Assembly (NCBI GenBank): GCA_963835375.1
Contig: CAWIGB010000005.1
Coordinates: forward strand, 34,013-98,012
DNA: 64,000 bases
DNA from: Salinisphaera sp963835375
GTDB lineage: Bacteria > Pseudomonadota > Gammaproteobacteria > Nevskiales > Salinisphaeraceae
Direction: 5' to 3'
Below the pieces are notes generated by a model. The model worked only from the letters and a program-made list of their open reading frames with translations. It made no database searches and was not told where the DNA came from. The translations under genes were made by a program, and so were the position numbers. This document shows positions 18,950-30,431 of this stretch, piece after piece. The stretch's first letter is position 1. Each line of letters opens with the position of its first letter.

Positions 18950-21900
18950 TGTCCCGTTTTTTCATCGACCGACCGATCTTTGCAACGGTACTGGCGATCA
19001 TCGTCAGCCTTGCCGGGTTGTTGTCGATCTTCACGCTACCGCTGGAGCAGTATCCGGAAATCGCGCCGCCCACTATCTCGGTCGCCGCGACCTATACCGG
19101 AGCAGACGCCGAAACCACCCAGAATTCGGTGACCCAGATCATCGAACAGTCGATGACCGGCCTCGACAATCTGCTCTATATCCAGTCCAGCTCGGATTCG
19201 TCGGGCGAATCGCGCGTGCGCCTGACGTTTGCCTCGGGCACCAACCCGGACATCGCCCAGGTCCAGGTACAGAACGAGCTCCAGCGCGCCATCCCCCGTT
19301 TGCCGGCCTCGGTGCAGCAACAGGGCGTGCGGACTTATCAGTCGGGGGGTAACTATTTTCTGGTCTATGCGTTGTCGTCGACCAACGGGTCGATGGACGA
19401 AGCCGATATCGGCGACTACATCGCAAGCACGCTCACCGACCCGCTCTCGCGCGTTTCGGGCATCAGCCAGGCGCGCAACTTCGGCGCGGAATATGCGCTG
19501 CGCATCTGGCTCGATCCGCACAAGCTCAACCAGTACAAGCTCATGCCGAGCGATATCCGCTCGGCGCTCGAAGCACAGAACGCGGACGTCTCGGCCGGCC
19601 AGCTCGGCGGCCTGCCGCAGTCGAAGGGGCAGCAGTTCACGGCGACCATTACCGCGCGCAGCCGGCTGACTTCGGTCGATCAGTTCAAGAACATCATCGT
19701 CAAATCCAATGCCGATGGCTCCGTGGTGCATCTTTCGGATGTCGCGCGGGTGGAGATCGGATCGGACGAATACTCCGAGATCGCACGTTACAACGGGCGC
19801 CACGCCGCCGGTCTGGGGCTCGAGCTGGCCGCCGGCGCCAACGCGATGGAAACCGCCAAGCACGTCGAAAAACGGCTCAACGAACTATCCGAATTCTTTC
19901 CGCCGGGGCTGAAGGCGCATGTCGCGTTCGACACCACGCCCTTCGTGCGCGCCTCGATCGAGGAAGTGGTCAAGACACTGTTCGAGGCGGTGATCCTGGT
20001 CGTGGCGATCATGTTCCTGTTCCTGCAGAGCCTGCGCGCCACGCTGGTCCCTGCCCTCGCCGTACCGGTGGTGCTGCTCGGCACCTTCGGCGTACTCGCC
20101 GTCTTCGGCTACTCGATCAACACGCTCACGATGTTCGCGCTGGTGCTCGCGATCGGCCTGCTGGTCGACGACGCCATCGTGGTGGTCGAAAACGTGGAAC
20201 GGGTGATGGAGGAGAAAGGGCTCTCGCCACGCGAGGCCACGCTGCACTCCATGGGCGAGATCCAGGGCGCGCTGATCGGCATTGCACTGGTGCTGTCGGC
20301 GGTGTTCGTGCCGATGGCCTTCTTCCCCGGATCGACCGGCGTCATCTATCGCCAGTTCGCGGTCACCATCGCCTCGGCCATGGTGCTGTCGGTGGGCGTG
20401 GCGCTCATTCTCACGCCGGCGCTTTGCGCGAGCCTGCTCAAGCCGATCGAAGAACGGCGCCCGACCGGTCGCTTCTTCACCGCGTTCAACCGCGGCGTAT
20501 CGGCGTCCGCCTCCGGATCGCAATGGCTGGCCCGACGGCTGATTCATGCCCGCGCGCTGACCCTGCTCGCCTTCGCGGCTATCGTGCTGGCCGTCGCCTG
20601 GCTGTTCACGCACTTGCCGAGTTCGTTCCTGCCGACCGAAGACCAGGGCGTGCTCATGGTCTCGATCCAGTTGCCGCCGGGCGCAACGGCCAATCGTACG
20701 GTCGATGCCATCAGCCGCGTGACCGACTATTTCAAGAGCCGGCCGAACGTGAAGTCGATCTTTGCCATTGCCGATACCGATGGCCAGAACACCGGTCGTG
20801 CCTTCGTGCACCTGGTCGACTGGAGCCAGCGAACCGGCATCAACCCCTCGTCGGAGGCGATTGCGGCCCGTGCCACGGCCGCGCTATCGAAGATCCGGGA
20901 CGCCCGGATATACGTGTTGTCGCCGCCGGCGCTGCGCAATCTGGGCGACTCGTCCGGCTTCGAGCTGGAGCTGGAAGACGTGGGCGGGGTCGGCCGGGAC
21001 GCGCTCACCGCCGCGCGCGAACAGTTTCTCAAACTGGCCCGCGCCGACGACAAGCTGGCCCAGATGCGCGCCGACACCACCAATCCAAACGCGCAGTTCG
21101 CGATCGACATCGACGACGCCAAGGCCCGGGCGCACGGTCTGGCCATCGGCGATATCAACAGTACGCTGTCAGCGGCCTTCGGCGGCTCGTACGTGGATGA
21201 TTTCATCTACCACGGTCGGGTCAAGCGGGTGTACATGGAAGGCGATACGCCCTATCGAATGCAGCCCGCCGACGTGAACGACTGGTACGTGCGAAATTCC
21301 TCGGGCGACATGGTGCCGTTCGCAGCGTTCTCCACCGCCCACTGGACGACCGGGCTGCCGGAACTGGAACGTTACAACGGCGTCGCCGCTTATCAGATCT
21401 CCGGCCAGCCGGCGCCCGGCGTGAGCTCTTCGGACGCGATGGCCGAAGTCCAGAAACTGGTGGACAAGCTGCCGCCCGGGATCGGCTACGAGTGGTCGGG
21501 CATTTCGTTCCAGCAACAGCAGGCCGGCAACCAGGCACCATTGTTGTATGCGGTATCGATCGGTTTCGTATTCCTGTGTCTGGCCGCGCTGTACGAAAGC
21601 TGGTCGATTCCGGTCGCCGTGATCCTCGTGGTGCCGCTTGGCGTGCTGGGGGCGTTGATCGCGATCCTGTTCCGCGGCATGCCCATCGACGTCTATTTCC
21701 AGGTCGGGCTGCTCACCACGATCGGGCTTTCGTCCAAGAACGCGATCCTGATCGTCGAATATGCGCATCAGCTCGAACGCGCCGGCGAGCCTCTGATCGA
21801 TGCCGCTCTGCATGCCGTTCGGCTGCGCCTGCGTCCGATCCTGATGACCTCGCTGGCCTTCGGCATGGGCGTTTTCCCGTTGATGATCTCGTCCGGGCGC

Positions 21901-22051
21901 CGGCGCGGGCGCGCGCAATTCCGTGGGCACCGGCGTGTTCGGCGGCATGGTCGCAGCCACGGCGCTGGCGATCTTCTTCGTGCCGGTATTCTTCGTACTG
22001 TCGCGGGCGGGCTGGCGCCGGCTCACCGCCGACGGGCGGATCGCCCGATGA
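18949..22051 (+). CDS. RND multidrug efflux pump, inner-membrane subunit (MexB/AcrB type), frame disrupted near end
   Basis: A proton-driven HAE1-family transporter of about 1033 aa. It starts with SRFFIDRPIFATVLAIIVSLAG. The transmembrane helix 4 proton-relay stretch reads ALVLAIGLLVDDAIVVVENV with both Asp residues. The second half carries GLSSKNAILIVEYA with the Lys. An extra G in the GGG at about 21895 breaks the frame in the final helices. After removal, SVGTGVFGGMVAATALAIFF and FVPVFFVLSRAGW complete the protein, ending with TGA at 22051. The ATG of the outer-membrane gene overlaps this stop (ATGA). Substrates cannot be predicted, although the family exports antibiotics, dyes and detergents. 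Confidence 0.93.
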
Positions 22052-23582
22052 GCGGCGCGCCTGCTATTCGCGGTCAGCGCCGTGATCGGACTCGCGGGCT
22101 GCGTGAATCTGGCGCCGCACTACAAGCGCCCGACGCCGGTCACGCCCACGCTCTGGCCCGAGCGTGGGCGACCAGCCGGCCCCGGCGCCTGTCGCGGCAC
22201 CGGGCGTCGCCGATCTGGGCTGGCGGGATTTCTTTCTCGATAAGCGCCTGCGGAACAGCGGTGGCCATGGCGCTGGCCGACAACCGCAACCTGCGCATTG
22301 CCGCGCTCGATATCGAGGCAGCGCGCGCCCAGTACCGCGATACCGGATCGGCGCTGTTCCCGACGGTGGATGCATCGGGCAGCGCGACGTTTTCCAAATC
22401 CGGCCGTACGGCCGGCGGCAACGACACCGCCAGCGGCAACGTCGTCACCGGCGATTCGGTATCCAAAAGCCTGTCGGTGGAACTTGGCTTTGCGAGCTAC
22501 GAGATCGATTTCTTCGGCCGCCTGCGCAACCAGAAACAGGCCGCGCTCGATGCACTGCTGTCGTCGGCGGCGGCGCGGCGATCGACTCAGATCAGCCTGA
22601 TCGGCCAGGTTGCCAGCGACTGGCTGACGCTCGCTGCCGACAAGGAGCGGCTGGCGATCGCCCGAGAAACCCTTGCCAATCAGCAACAGAACCTGAAGCT
22701 GGTGAAGGCCCGTCACGCGTACGGCGTAGCGTCCGGTTCGGACGTGGCCAACGCGCAATCGGCGGTGGAATCGGCACGGGTGGACGTGGCGGGCTATACC
22801 TCCACCATCGCCCGGGACCGCAATGCGCTCAACCTGGTCGCTGGCGGCACGGTGCCGGCGGCCGATCTGCCCGGCGCGAAGATTCCCCGCCATCCGGTGA
22901 TCGCCAATCTGCCGGCCGGGATCCCGTCATCGGTGCTGACCAACCGGCCGGACGTGATTTCGGCCGAATACACGCTGCGCGGCGACACTGCCTCCATCGG
23001 CGCGGCGCGCGCGGCATTCTTTCCCACCATCAGCCTGACCGCGGCCACCGGCTGGGCCACGTCGGGCCTTTCCGGTCTGTTTGCCGACAGCAATCGGTCC
23101 TGGAGTTTCACCCCGCAGATCGATCAACCGATCTTCGACGGCGGCTCGCGGCGCGCCCAGCTCGATCTGGCGCATGTCCAGCGCAATATCGATCTGGCCG
23201 ACTACGAGCAGACCATCCAGACCGCGTTCCGCGAAGTCGCGGATGCGCTGGCGACCCGCGCGACCATCGACGAGCAGGTGAGGCCCAGCAGGCGCTGGTC
23301 GCGGCCAATGCGCGCGCCTATCGGCTGTCGCTGGCCCGCTACAAGGCCGGCACCGACAGCTTCCTCGACACGCTGACCGAGCAGCGCGCGCTCTACACCG
23401 CACGCCAGGACGAGATCGGCCGCCGGCTCGCGCGCCAGACCAATCTGATCACGCTGTACAAGGTGCTCGGTGGCGGCGGATTCGCAACCGGCGACGCGGC
23501 GGCATCGCGCCGAGACAGCGGTTCGCCGGCGAAGGCCGAGCCGACCGCCGCGCGGATGACGGACGGCCCGGCCAGCGGTTAG
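22048..23582 (+). CDS. RND efflux outer-membrane lipoprotein (OprM/NodT family), frame disrupted
   Basis: The TolC-like channel of the tripartite pump. The reconstructed product is about 510 aa. It has an export signal with lipobox VIGLAGC, the family start NLAPHYKRPTPVTP, and two internal repeats of long helices and strands (FASYEIDFFGRLRNQKQAAL, VLTNRPDVISAEYTLRGD, PQIDQPIFDGGSRRAQLDLA). Four frame errors are inferred: extra bases near 22057, 22163 and 22240, and one lost G near 23281 (gtgaggcc for gtggaggcc). With the two preceding genes it forms a complete adaptor-pump-channel operon with overlapping starts and stops. Confidence 0.88.
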
Positions 23583-23823
23583 CCGCCGCGGTGGACCGAA
23601 CGACGCAGCGGCGCCCGCAGTCTCCTCGGGGCGGTTCGGCGCGCGATGAGGTTCGGCGATCGCAGGCCACGATGCGCGGTCGCCCGGGGCCGCAGCGGTC
23701 GAGTCACGCCGAGGCCGGGCGGTCGTGCTCGCCAATTCGGGCCTCGGCTAGTACATTGCCTGCTGGGTCACGCCCGGGCGAACGCGCAGCGCCGGGCCGT
23801 CATTGTCATTATCGGAGCCCTGC

Positions 23824-24634
23824 ATGACCATCGCCGTTTTCAAGCGTCTGGCCGCCGCGGCCGGCCTCGGATTGCTCGCCACAACCCTCGCGGCCGGCGC
23901 CCAGCCGATCAAGAAACCGGCGACCAGCGATCTGCCGCCGGTGCTTGCCAAGGCCGTGAAGGCCGGCTCGCTCACCGTCGATCGGCAGTTCAAGACCGAC
24001 GTCCCGGGCGTGACCGGCTACGTGCTGCAGAAAAGTGGCCGGCACCAGATCGTCTACGGCGATCACGGCTATCTGTTCATGGGCCAGCTGGTCTCGCCCG
24101 AGGGCAAGAATCTGTCGGCGCAGTACACCGACAAGTACGTGCCCAAGCCCGATGTGGGCAAGGTCGTCGATCAGCTGAAGAACACCGGGCATCTGGTCCA
24201 GCAAGGCCCGGACGATGCGCCGGTGATCTATGTCTTCGCCGACCCCAACTGCATCTATTGTCATCGTTTCTATCAGCAGGCCGAACCGCTGGTCAAGGCG
24301 GGCAAGCTGCAGCTTCAATGGGCGCATGGTCGGCTTCCTGAAGGAGTCGAGCATGGGCCGGGCCGCGGCCATTCTGTCGGCCAAGGATCCGGCCAAGGCA
24401 CTGGTGGAAAACGAGAACGGGTTCGACGAGGATTCGGAAGACGGCGGCATCAAGCCGGCCGACTCGCCCTCGGACAAGCTCAAGGACGTGATCAATGCCC
24501 ACTACAAGCAGATGTCGTCGGCCGGCGGTACCGGCACGCCGACCCTGCTGTACAAGCACGACGGCCACTGGGCGGCCAAGATCGGCGCACCGGGCAAGGC
24601 CTGGCTCAAGAACTACGTCGACAACCAGAACTGA
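23824..24634 (+). CDS. Periplasmic thiol:disulfide interchange protein, DsbG/DsbC type, frame disrupted
   Basis: A secreted thioredoxin-fold protein of about 269 aa. A signal peptide ends near LAAGAQP. An N-terminal dimerisation domain follows (SLTVDRQFKTDVPGVTGYVL), then the active site FADPNCIYCHRFY with a CIYC motif. The cis-proline loop is GTGTPTLLYKHDG. The C-I-Y-C centre differs from CPYC (DsbG) and CGYC (DsbC), but overall layout and terminal WLKNYVDNQN favour DsbG. An extra base near 24322 separates KLQLQW from MVGFLKESSMGRAAAIL. It likely keeps single cysteines reduced or isomerises disulfides. The start ATG 23824 is chosen because it begins the signal peptide. Confidence 0.82.
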
Positions 24635-24714
24635 TCGACCTACCGCGTGCCCGCGCGTTTTCGCTCTGACCGGGCTGGGCCGCCGGTCGCTGTTTCATCT
24701 GCAGGATTGCCACC

Positions 24715-26305
24715 TTGCTGGGAACGAACTTGCGTTCTCGCCTGACGTCGGCAACTGGCCGGCGCTCGTCGTCCGCCCTGGCCGCGATCGCCGGCATGAT
24801 CTCGGTGACCGCGTTCGCCCCGTTCGGGGCATTCTGGGTTCTGCCCCTCGCTCTGGCGCTGTTGTTCCGTCTCGCCGATGGGCTCAGCGCTCGACGCGCT
24901 GCCGCTTCGTGGGGCTCGCCTTCGGCATCGGCCAGTTCGGCGCCGGCACCTACTGGATCCTGATTGCCTTGTCGGGCGTGGGCGGCGCGCCATTGCCACT
25001 GGCCGTGGCGCTGCTGGTCGGATTGATCGTACTGCTGGCGGGCTTCATCGGGCTCACGCTCGGCGTGGCCGGGCGCATCGCCCCGTCAGCCCGGGCATGC
25101 TCCGGTATCTGATCTGGCTCCCCGTGCTGTGGACGCTGGTGGAATGGCTACGCAGCTGGGTCTTTTCCGGGTTTCCCTGGCTGTCGCTCGGCTATTCCCA
25201 GATCGCCTCGCCGCTGGTCGGCATCGTGCCCGTCCTGGGCGTGTTCGGCGCCAGCTGGGCCGTGGCTCTTTCCGCCGGGTTGCTGGCCTGGCTCAGCGCC
25301 CGCCCCCGCCGGGCGCCCATGGCGATCGCCGCGCTCGCCGTACTCTGGGCAGGCGCTTTCGGGCTCGGCCGTATTCACTGGACCCATCCCAGCGGCAAGC
25401 CGCTCAGCGTAACGCTGGTGCAGGGCAACATCGCGCAACAGGCCAAGTGGTCGCCGCAGTCGGTCAACGACGCGATCAAACGTTATTCCGGGCTGACCCG
25501 CGACCACTGGCAATCGGACCTGGTGATCTGGCCGGAGACCGCGATTCCGGACTACTACCGTGCCGTCAAGCCAGCGCTCGACAAACTCGGCGCCCGGCTG
25601 GCCAAGCACCATACGACCCTGATCACCGGTCTGCTGCGAGCCAGCGACAACGGCCAACACATCTATAACAGCGTGGTGGCGGTCGGCGCCGGCAGGGGCC
25701 TGTATTCCAAGCGCCATCTGGTGCCTTTCGGTGAATATTTCCCGGTACCGGAAGTCGTGCGCCGCTGGATGGCCGAGTCGGGCATGCCCTATTCCGACAT
25801 CACGCCCGGCGCCATGGACCAGAAGCCGATCGTCGCCGGCAACGTCGCGCTCGGCATCTCCATCTGCTACGAGGATATCTTCGGCGGCCTGCTGGCGCGC
25901 GACGTGCCGCCTGCCAATGTGCTGGTCAACGTCTCGGACGACGCCTGGTTCGGACGCTCGATCGGCCCCAAACAGCATTTCGAGATCGCCCGCATGCGCG
26001 CGGTCGAAACCGGCCGGTATCTGCTGCGCGCGGACAACAGCGCGGTGACCGGCATCGTCGCGCCCGACGGCCGGGTGGTCGCCCGCGCGCCGGACTTCAA
26101 GGCCACCATCGTCACCGGCCGGTTCCGGCCCTATGCCGGCGTGACGCCGTTCGCACGATGGGGCGACTATGCTGTGGTGATTCTCGCGTTGTGCACCGCC
26201 GGGCTGGCTGGTCTGGGGCGGGTTTCTGAAGCGTCGACGTCCTCGCCGGGCGTAACCGGGCCGCCGACGCCCCCGGTCCTAATCCGGACTGTAGCTGCCG
26301 CATGA
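24715..26305 (+). CDS. lnt: Apolipoprotein N-acyltransferase, frame disrupted
   Basis: An essential inner-membrane enzyme that adds the third acyl chain to lipoproteins. Hydrophobic N-terminal spans include AFAPFGAFWVLPLALALLF, FGIGQFGAGTYWILIALSGV and FSGFPWLSLGYSQI. A nitrilase-like domain follows with the catalytic triad: Glu in VIWPETAIPDYY, Lys in LYSKRHLVPFGEYFP and Cys in GISICYEDIFG. Two breaks, near 24895 and 25083, are each consistent with a lost base. The full length of about 530 aa then matches the family. The first codon in this frame is TTG 24715 and the exact start is uncertain. The Rieske gene begins 53 bases downstream. Confidence 0.9.
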
Positions 26306-26358
26306 ATCCTGCTACAACGAGTCGAGTTGCATCTGCCGACCATTCGGAGGTCTTTTTC

Positions 26359-27474
26359 ATGTCATCGGTTTCTCCCGCCCCCGTGGATCGTCGCGCCGAC
26401 CGTGGCATCGCCGCCCCGCTGCCGCACGATATTCGCAAGACCGCCATCGATCCCGATTACTGGTATCCGCTGGCGCGCTCGCGCGATGTGCCGCGCGCCG
26501 GCACCAAGGGCGTGAGCTTCGCGGGCGAACCGATCGTGCTCGCGCGAACCGAAACCGGCCATATCTTCGCGCTCGAGGATCGCTGCGCCCATCGCCAAGT
26601 GCCGCTTTCGCTCGGCGAAGTCCGCGGCGAACGCCTGCTCTGCGGTTATCACTGCTGGGCCTATAACAGCGCTGGCGCCTGCATCAACGTCCCCTATCTG
26701 GATACGGACAAATCGCTGCCCAACGGGGTGAAGAGCTATCCCTGCGTCGAAGCCTACGGCCTGATCTTCGTCTATCCGGGCGATGTGAACGCGGCCGGCA
26801 TCGAGCGCTTCCCGAGTATTCCGACCTGGGGCGATCCGAGCTACAAGACCCGCTACCTCGATCGGCGCATCGACTGCCACTACAGCTTCATGCACGAGAA
26901 CCTGATGGACATGAATCATCAGTTCCTGCATCGCAGCCTGATGGGCAGCATCAACCCGACCGCGCTGGATATTCGCGAAGGCGACGGCTGGGTGGAAGTC
27001 GACTACACCTTCCATCGCGCCCGCGGCAAACAGCCGATCGGCGAGAAGTTCATGCTCGGCCGCCGCTCGCGGATGCCGGATGCCAGATCGGACGCGCGCG
27101 AAGACAAGGACATCATGACCATCCGCACGGGCTATCCATACCAGACGCTGCAGTTCTGGACCGCGGGCTCCAGCGAACCGGCACTGGATCTGTGGAATGC
27201 CTATGTGCCCATCGACGCCGAGCAACGCAAGAACCACACCTTCGGCCTGATGATGGTGCGCAAGCCCGGCATCCCCGGGGCCATCCATGTGCTGTGGCCG
27301 TTCATCATCGCCTTCACCAACGGCATCTTCGGCCAGGACGAGGACATCGTCGAAGCCGAGCAGCGCGCCTTTGACGCTCAGGGCGAAGATCGGAACAACG
27401 AGATCTTCCCGATCATCCAGAAACTTCGTCATCTGCTGGTCGAGCAGGGCCGGCCGATCGGCGAACGAGGCTGA
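26359..27474 (+). CDS. Rieske [2Fe-2S] non-heme iron oxygenase, alpha subunit
   Basis: A 371-aa ring-hydroxylating or demethylating oxygenase component. The Rieske cluster motif is CAHRQVP followed by CGYHCW (CxH...CxxH, about residues 78-100). The mononuclear iron site is ENLMDMNHQFLHRSLMG (about 187-203), with the two His and acidic residues in the usual spacing. The overall layout is like vanillate demethylase or chlorophyll-type oxygenases, but I cannot name the substrate. A GGAGG ribosome site lies eight bases before ATG 26359. No reductase or ferredoxin gene is adjacent, so electrons must come from elsewhere. It is convergent with the sugar-acid cluster and probably not part of it. Confidence 0.85.
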   Translation: MSSVSPAPVDRRADRGIAAPLPHDIRKTAIDPDYWYPLARSRDVPRAGTKGVSFAGEPIVLARTETGHIFALEDRCAHRQVPLSLGEVRGERLLCGYHCWAYNSAGACINVPYLDTDKSLPNGVKSYPCVEAYGLIFVYPGDVNAAGIERFPSIPTWGDPSYKTRYLDRRIDCHYSFMHENLMDMNHQFLHRSLMGSINPTALDIREGDGWVEVDYTFHRARGKQPIGEKFMLGRRSRMPDARSDAREDKDIMTIRTGYPYQTLQFWTAGSSEPALDLWNAYVPIDAEQRKNHTFGLMMVRKPGIPGAIHVLWPFIIAFTNGIFGQDEDIVEAEQRAFDAQGEDRNNEIFPIIQKLRHLLVEQGRPIGERG

Positions 27475-27870
27475 CCCCGGGCCGGCACAGCATGCCAACC
27501 AACCTCAGCTGGCGCAGGCGATCATCGCATCCTGGGTTGCCGCGACATCCCGCAGGCCTGCTCGCTGACCTGGGCGAAATGGCTGTTTGACCGCGGTCGA
27601 GCAAGGGCGTGGCCCGAGGGCACACCCTGCTCGGCCGCTATTCCAGGGGCTCCAGGCCGTAATCATGAGCCAGGGCAGCGTGCTCGGCCGGAGCGCGGCC
27701 TCGAACCTCCGGCGCGCTCATCCATCCGATGCACGAATCGCTCCCCTGCCTCGGGGGTGGCAATATGCGGGGCTCCCGGCGATGCAGCCAGCGCGCGCGT
27801 GACCGTGATCGCCTGCTGGCCGCCAGCTAGGCGCGCCACGCGGGCTGCTGCTGGATCGCTGCCGGTGCGC
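27475..27870. other. Convergent intergenic region, possible gene remnant on minus strand
   Basis: These 396 bases lie between the Rieske and thiolase stops. On the minus strand, from the thiolase stop to about 27639, a frame without an obvious start reads through segments such as VARLAGGQQAITVTRALAAS. After one frame change it ends in HDYGLEPLE and a stop. Composition looks coding, but I recognise no family and no initiation codon fits. It may be a decayed last gene of the operon or chance openness in GC-rich DNA. Nothing is visible in the remaining 160 bases. Confidence 0.3.
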
Positions 27871-29050
27871 TCAGCCTTCTCGCTCCACCGCGATTGCGAT
27901 CCCCTGGCCGCCGCCGATGCAGAGCGTGGCGATGCCGCGGCCGGCATCACGGGCGATCATCGCGTGCAGCAAGGTGACCAGCACCCGTGCGCCGGAGGCG
28001 CCGATCGGATGTCCCAGCGCAATCGCGCCGCCGTTGACGTTCACGCGATCCGCGTCCCAACCGAGTTCGCCGCCGACTGCAAGCGCCTGGGCGGCGAAGG
28101 CTTCGTTGGCCTCGATCAGATCGACGTCGGCTAGCTGCCAGCCGGTGCGCTCCAGACAACGACGCACGGCATGCACCGGCCCGATGCCCATGTAGGCCGG
28201 GTCCACGCCGGCGCTGGCCAGCCCCGCGACCCGCGCCAGGATCGGATGGCCTTCGGCCTCGGCCACTATCGGCGTTCATCAGCACAAGCGCGGCGGCGCC
28301 GTCGTTGAGCGCCGAGGCATTGCCGGCGGTCACCGTGCCGCCGCGATCGAAGGCCGGTTTCAGCCCGGCCAGCGACTCGGCCGTGGTATCGGCACGCGGC
28401 TGTTCGTCGCATGCCATCGCGATCGGATCGCCGCGGCGCTGCGGTACATCGATCGCAATGAGCTCGGCGTCGAACGCGCCGGCCTCGATCGCGGCCGCCG
28501 CCCGGCGGTGTGATTCGGCCGCGAAGCTGTCCTGAGCCGACCGCTCGATGGCATAGCGGCGGGCCAGATTCTCCGCCGTCACCCCCATGTGGTAATCGTT
28601 GAAGGCATCCCACAGGCCGTCGGAAATCATGCTGTCGACGAGCTCGGCATGGCCCATGCGCAGCCCGGCGCGGGCTTTCGGCAGGACATAGGCCGACTGG
28701 CTCATGCTTTCCATGCCGCCGGCGACGATGATGCTCGCATCACCCGATCGAATGGCTTGCACACCCGCATGCACGCTCGCCAGGCCGGAACCGCAGACCT
28801 TGTCGATCGACGTCGCCGGCACGGTATCGGGCAGTCCCGCCGTCATGGCCGCCTGGCGCGCCGTATTCTGGCCACAGCCAGCGCGCAGCACATGGCCCAT
28901 GAAGACTTCGTCGATCGCCGCCGGATCGATATCGGCACAAGCTGCGCGTAGGGCAGCCGCACCCAACTCGACCGCCGAGAGCGACGACAGCCCGCCCTGA
29001 AACCGGCCGATCGGCGTACGCCGCGCGGCCACGATCGCGACATCACGCAT
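27871..29050 (-). CDS. Acetyl-CoA C-acetyltransferase (thiolase), frame disrupted
   Basis: Cleaves acetoacetyl-CoA with CoA into two acetyl-CoA, the last step of the cluster's pathway. The product is about 392 aa. The nucleophile is in SIDKVCGSGLASVH (Cys about residue 90), followed by ESMSQSAYVLP, the GNASALNDGAAALVL block, the His motif GGAIALGHPIGASGARV and the second Cys in TLCIGGGQGIA. An extra base near 28268 separates the first 260 residues from the C-terminal third. Its ATG 29050 overlaps the CoA-transferase B stop by eight bases. It is the last gene of the minus-strand operon. Confidence 0.9.
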
Positions 29051-29691
29051 GGGCGGCCTCGCAATGATCGAGCAGCGGACAGCCGGTGGCCGCCTGGATT
29101 TCGCCGAAGGTGACACCCGGCGCCATCTCGACCACCGCGATGCCGTCGGCGGTGACATCCAGCACGCCGAGATCGGTGATGATGCGATCGACCACGCCCA
29201 CGCCGGTCAGCGGCAACGTACATTCGGGCAGGATCTTGGGCTCGCCCTTGGCGGTATGCGCCATGAGCACGACCACCCGCTTGACGCCGGCCACCAGGTC
29301 CATCGCGCCGCCCATCCCCTTGACCATCTTGCCGCGGGATCATCCAGTTGGCCAGATCGCCGCTGGCCGAGACCTGCATGGCGCCGAGAATGGCCAGATC
29401 GATATGACCGCCACGGATCATGGCAAACGATTCGGCGTTGTCGAAGAAACTGCTGCCCGGCAGCGCCGTCACGGTCTGCTTGCCGGCGTTGATCAGATCG
29501 GCGTCGATCGTCTCGTCGGTGGGAAACGGGCCGATGCCGAGCAGGCCGTTTTCCGACTGCAGCCAGACATCGAGCCCGTCCGGGATGTAGTTGGCGACCA
29601 GCGTGGGCTGGCCGATGCCGAGGTTGACGTAGAAGCCGTCCTCGAGCTCGCCGGCCGCACGCGCGGCCATGTCTTCACGGGTCCAGGGCAT
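29043..29691 (-). CDS. 3-oxoacid CoA-transferase subunit B (AtoA/ScoB type), frame disrupted
   Basis: The catalytic subunit that moves CoA between an acyl-CoA and acetoacetate. The active-site glutamate lies in WLQSENGLLGIGP. GGHIDLAILGAMQV and NWMIPGKMVKGMGGAMDLV follow, then VDRIITDLGVLDV and a C-terminal FGEIQAATGCPL. An extra C near 29336 (cccgcggcaag for cccgggcaag) breaks the frame before MVKGMGG. The reconstructed length is about 215 aa, normal for the family. The start shares one base with the stop of subunit A, and the stop overlaps the thiolase start. Confidence 0.9.
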
Positions 29692-30393
29692 CAGGCGGCC
29701 TCCCTCACAGTGCGTTTCTCGATGCGTTTTTCGGGCGTGGCATTGACGACGATGCGATCGACGTAGATGCCGGGCAGATGGATATCGTCGGCATCGATCT
29801 CGCCGGCCGGCACGATGCGCTCGACCTCGGCCACGCAGACCCGCCCGGCGGTCGCCGCCAGCGGATTGAAGTTGCGCGCCGTCTTGGCAAAACGCAGGTT
29901 GCCGGCAGTATCGGCCACCTCGGCCTTCACCAGGGCCACGTCGACCGGCAGGCCGCGTTCCATCACGTAGTGGTGGCCATCGAACTCGCGGGTTTCCTTG
30001 CCCTCGGCGATCTGCGTGCCGTAGGCGGTGCGGGTATAGAAGGCCGCGATACCGGCGCCGCCAGCCCGCAACCGCTCGGCCAGCGTGCCCTGCGGGCGCG
30101 AATTCCAGCTCCAGCTCGCCGGCCAGATACTGACGCTCGAATTCCTTGTTCTCCCCGACGTAGGACGAAATCATCTTCTTGATCTGGCGCGATTCCAGGA
30201 GCACGCCAAGGCCGAAGCCATCGACGCCGGCGTTGTTGCTGGCGACCGTCAGATCGCGCTTGCCGGTATCGCGCAGGGCGGCGATCAGGGCTTCGGGAAT
30301 GCCGCAGAGGCCGAAGCCGCCGACCGCGAGCGTCATGCCGTCGGCGATCAGCCCGTCGAGCGCGGCCGCGGCCGAGGCGTATTGCTTGTTCAT
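29691..30393 (-). CDS. 3-oxoacid CoA-transferase subunit A (AtoD/ScoA type), frame disrupted
   Basis: Partner subunit of the CoA-transferase, with the glycine-rich CoA-binding loop AVGGFGLCGIPEALIAAL, NNAGVDGFGLGVLLESRQI and MISSYVGENKEFERQYL. An extra base near 30098 breaks the frame in the QGTLAERLRAGGAGI region. After it AFYTRTAYGTQIAEGKE and FNPLAATAGRVCVAEVE finish the protein, about 233 aa. A strong GGAGGAG precedes ATG 30393. Together with subunit B and the thiolase it activates the acetoacetate released by the cleavage enzyme. The CoA donor may be succinyl-CoA or the acyl-CoA made by BKACE. Confidence 0.9.
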
Positions 30394-30431
30394 CTCTCCT
30401 CCGTTTGTTCTTTTGGCGCGAGCGCTCAAGT

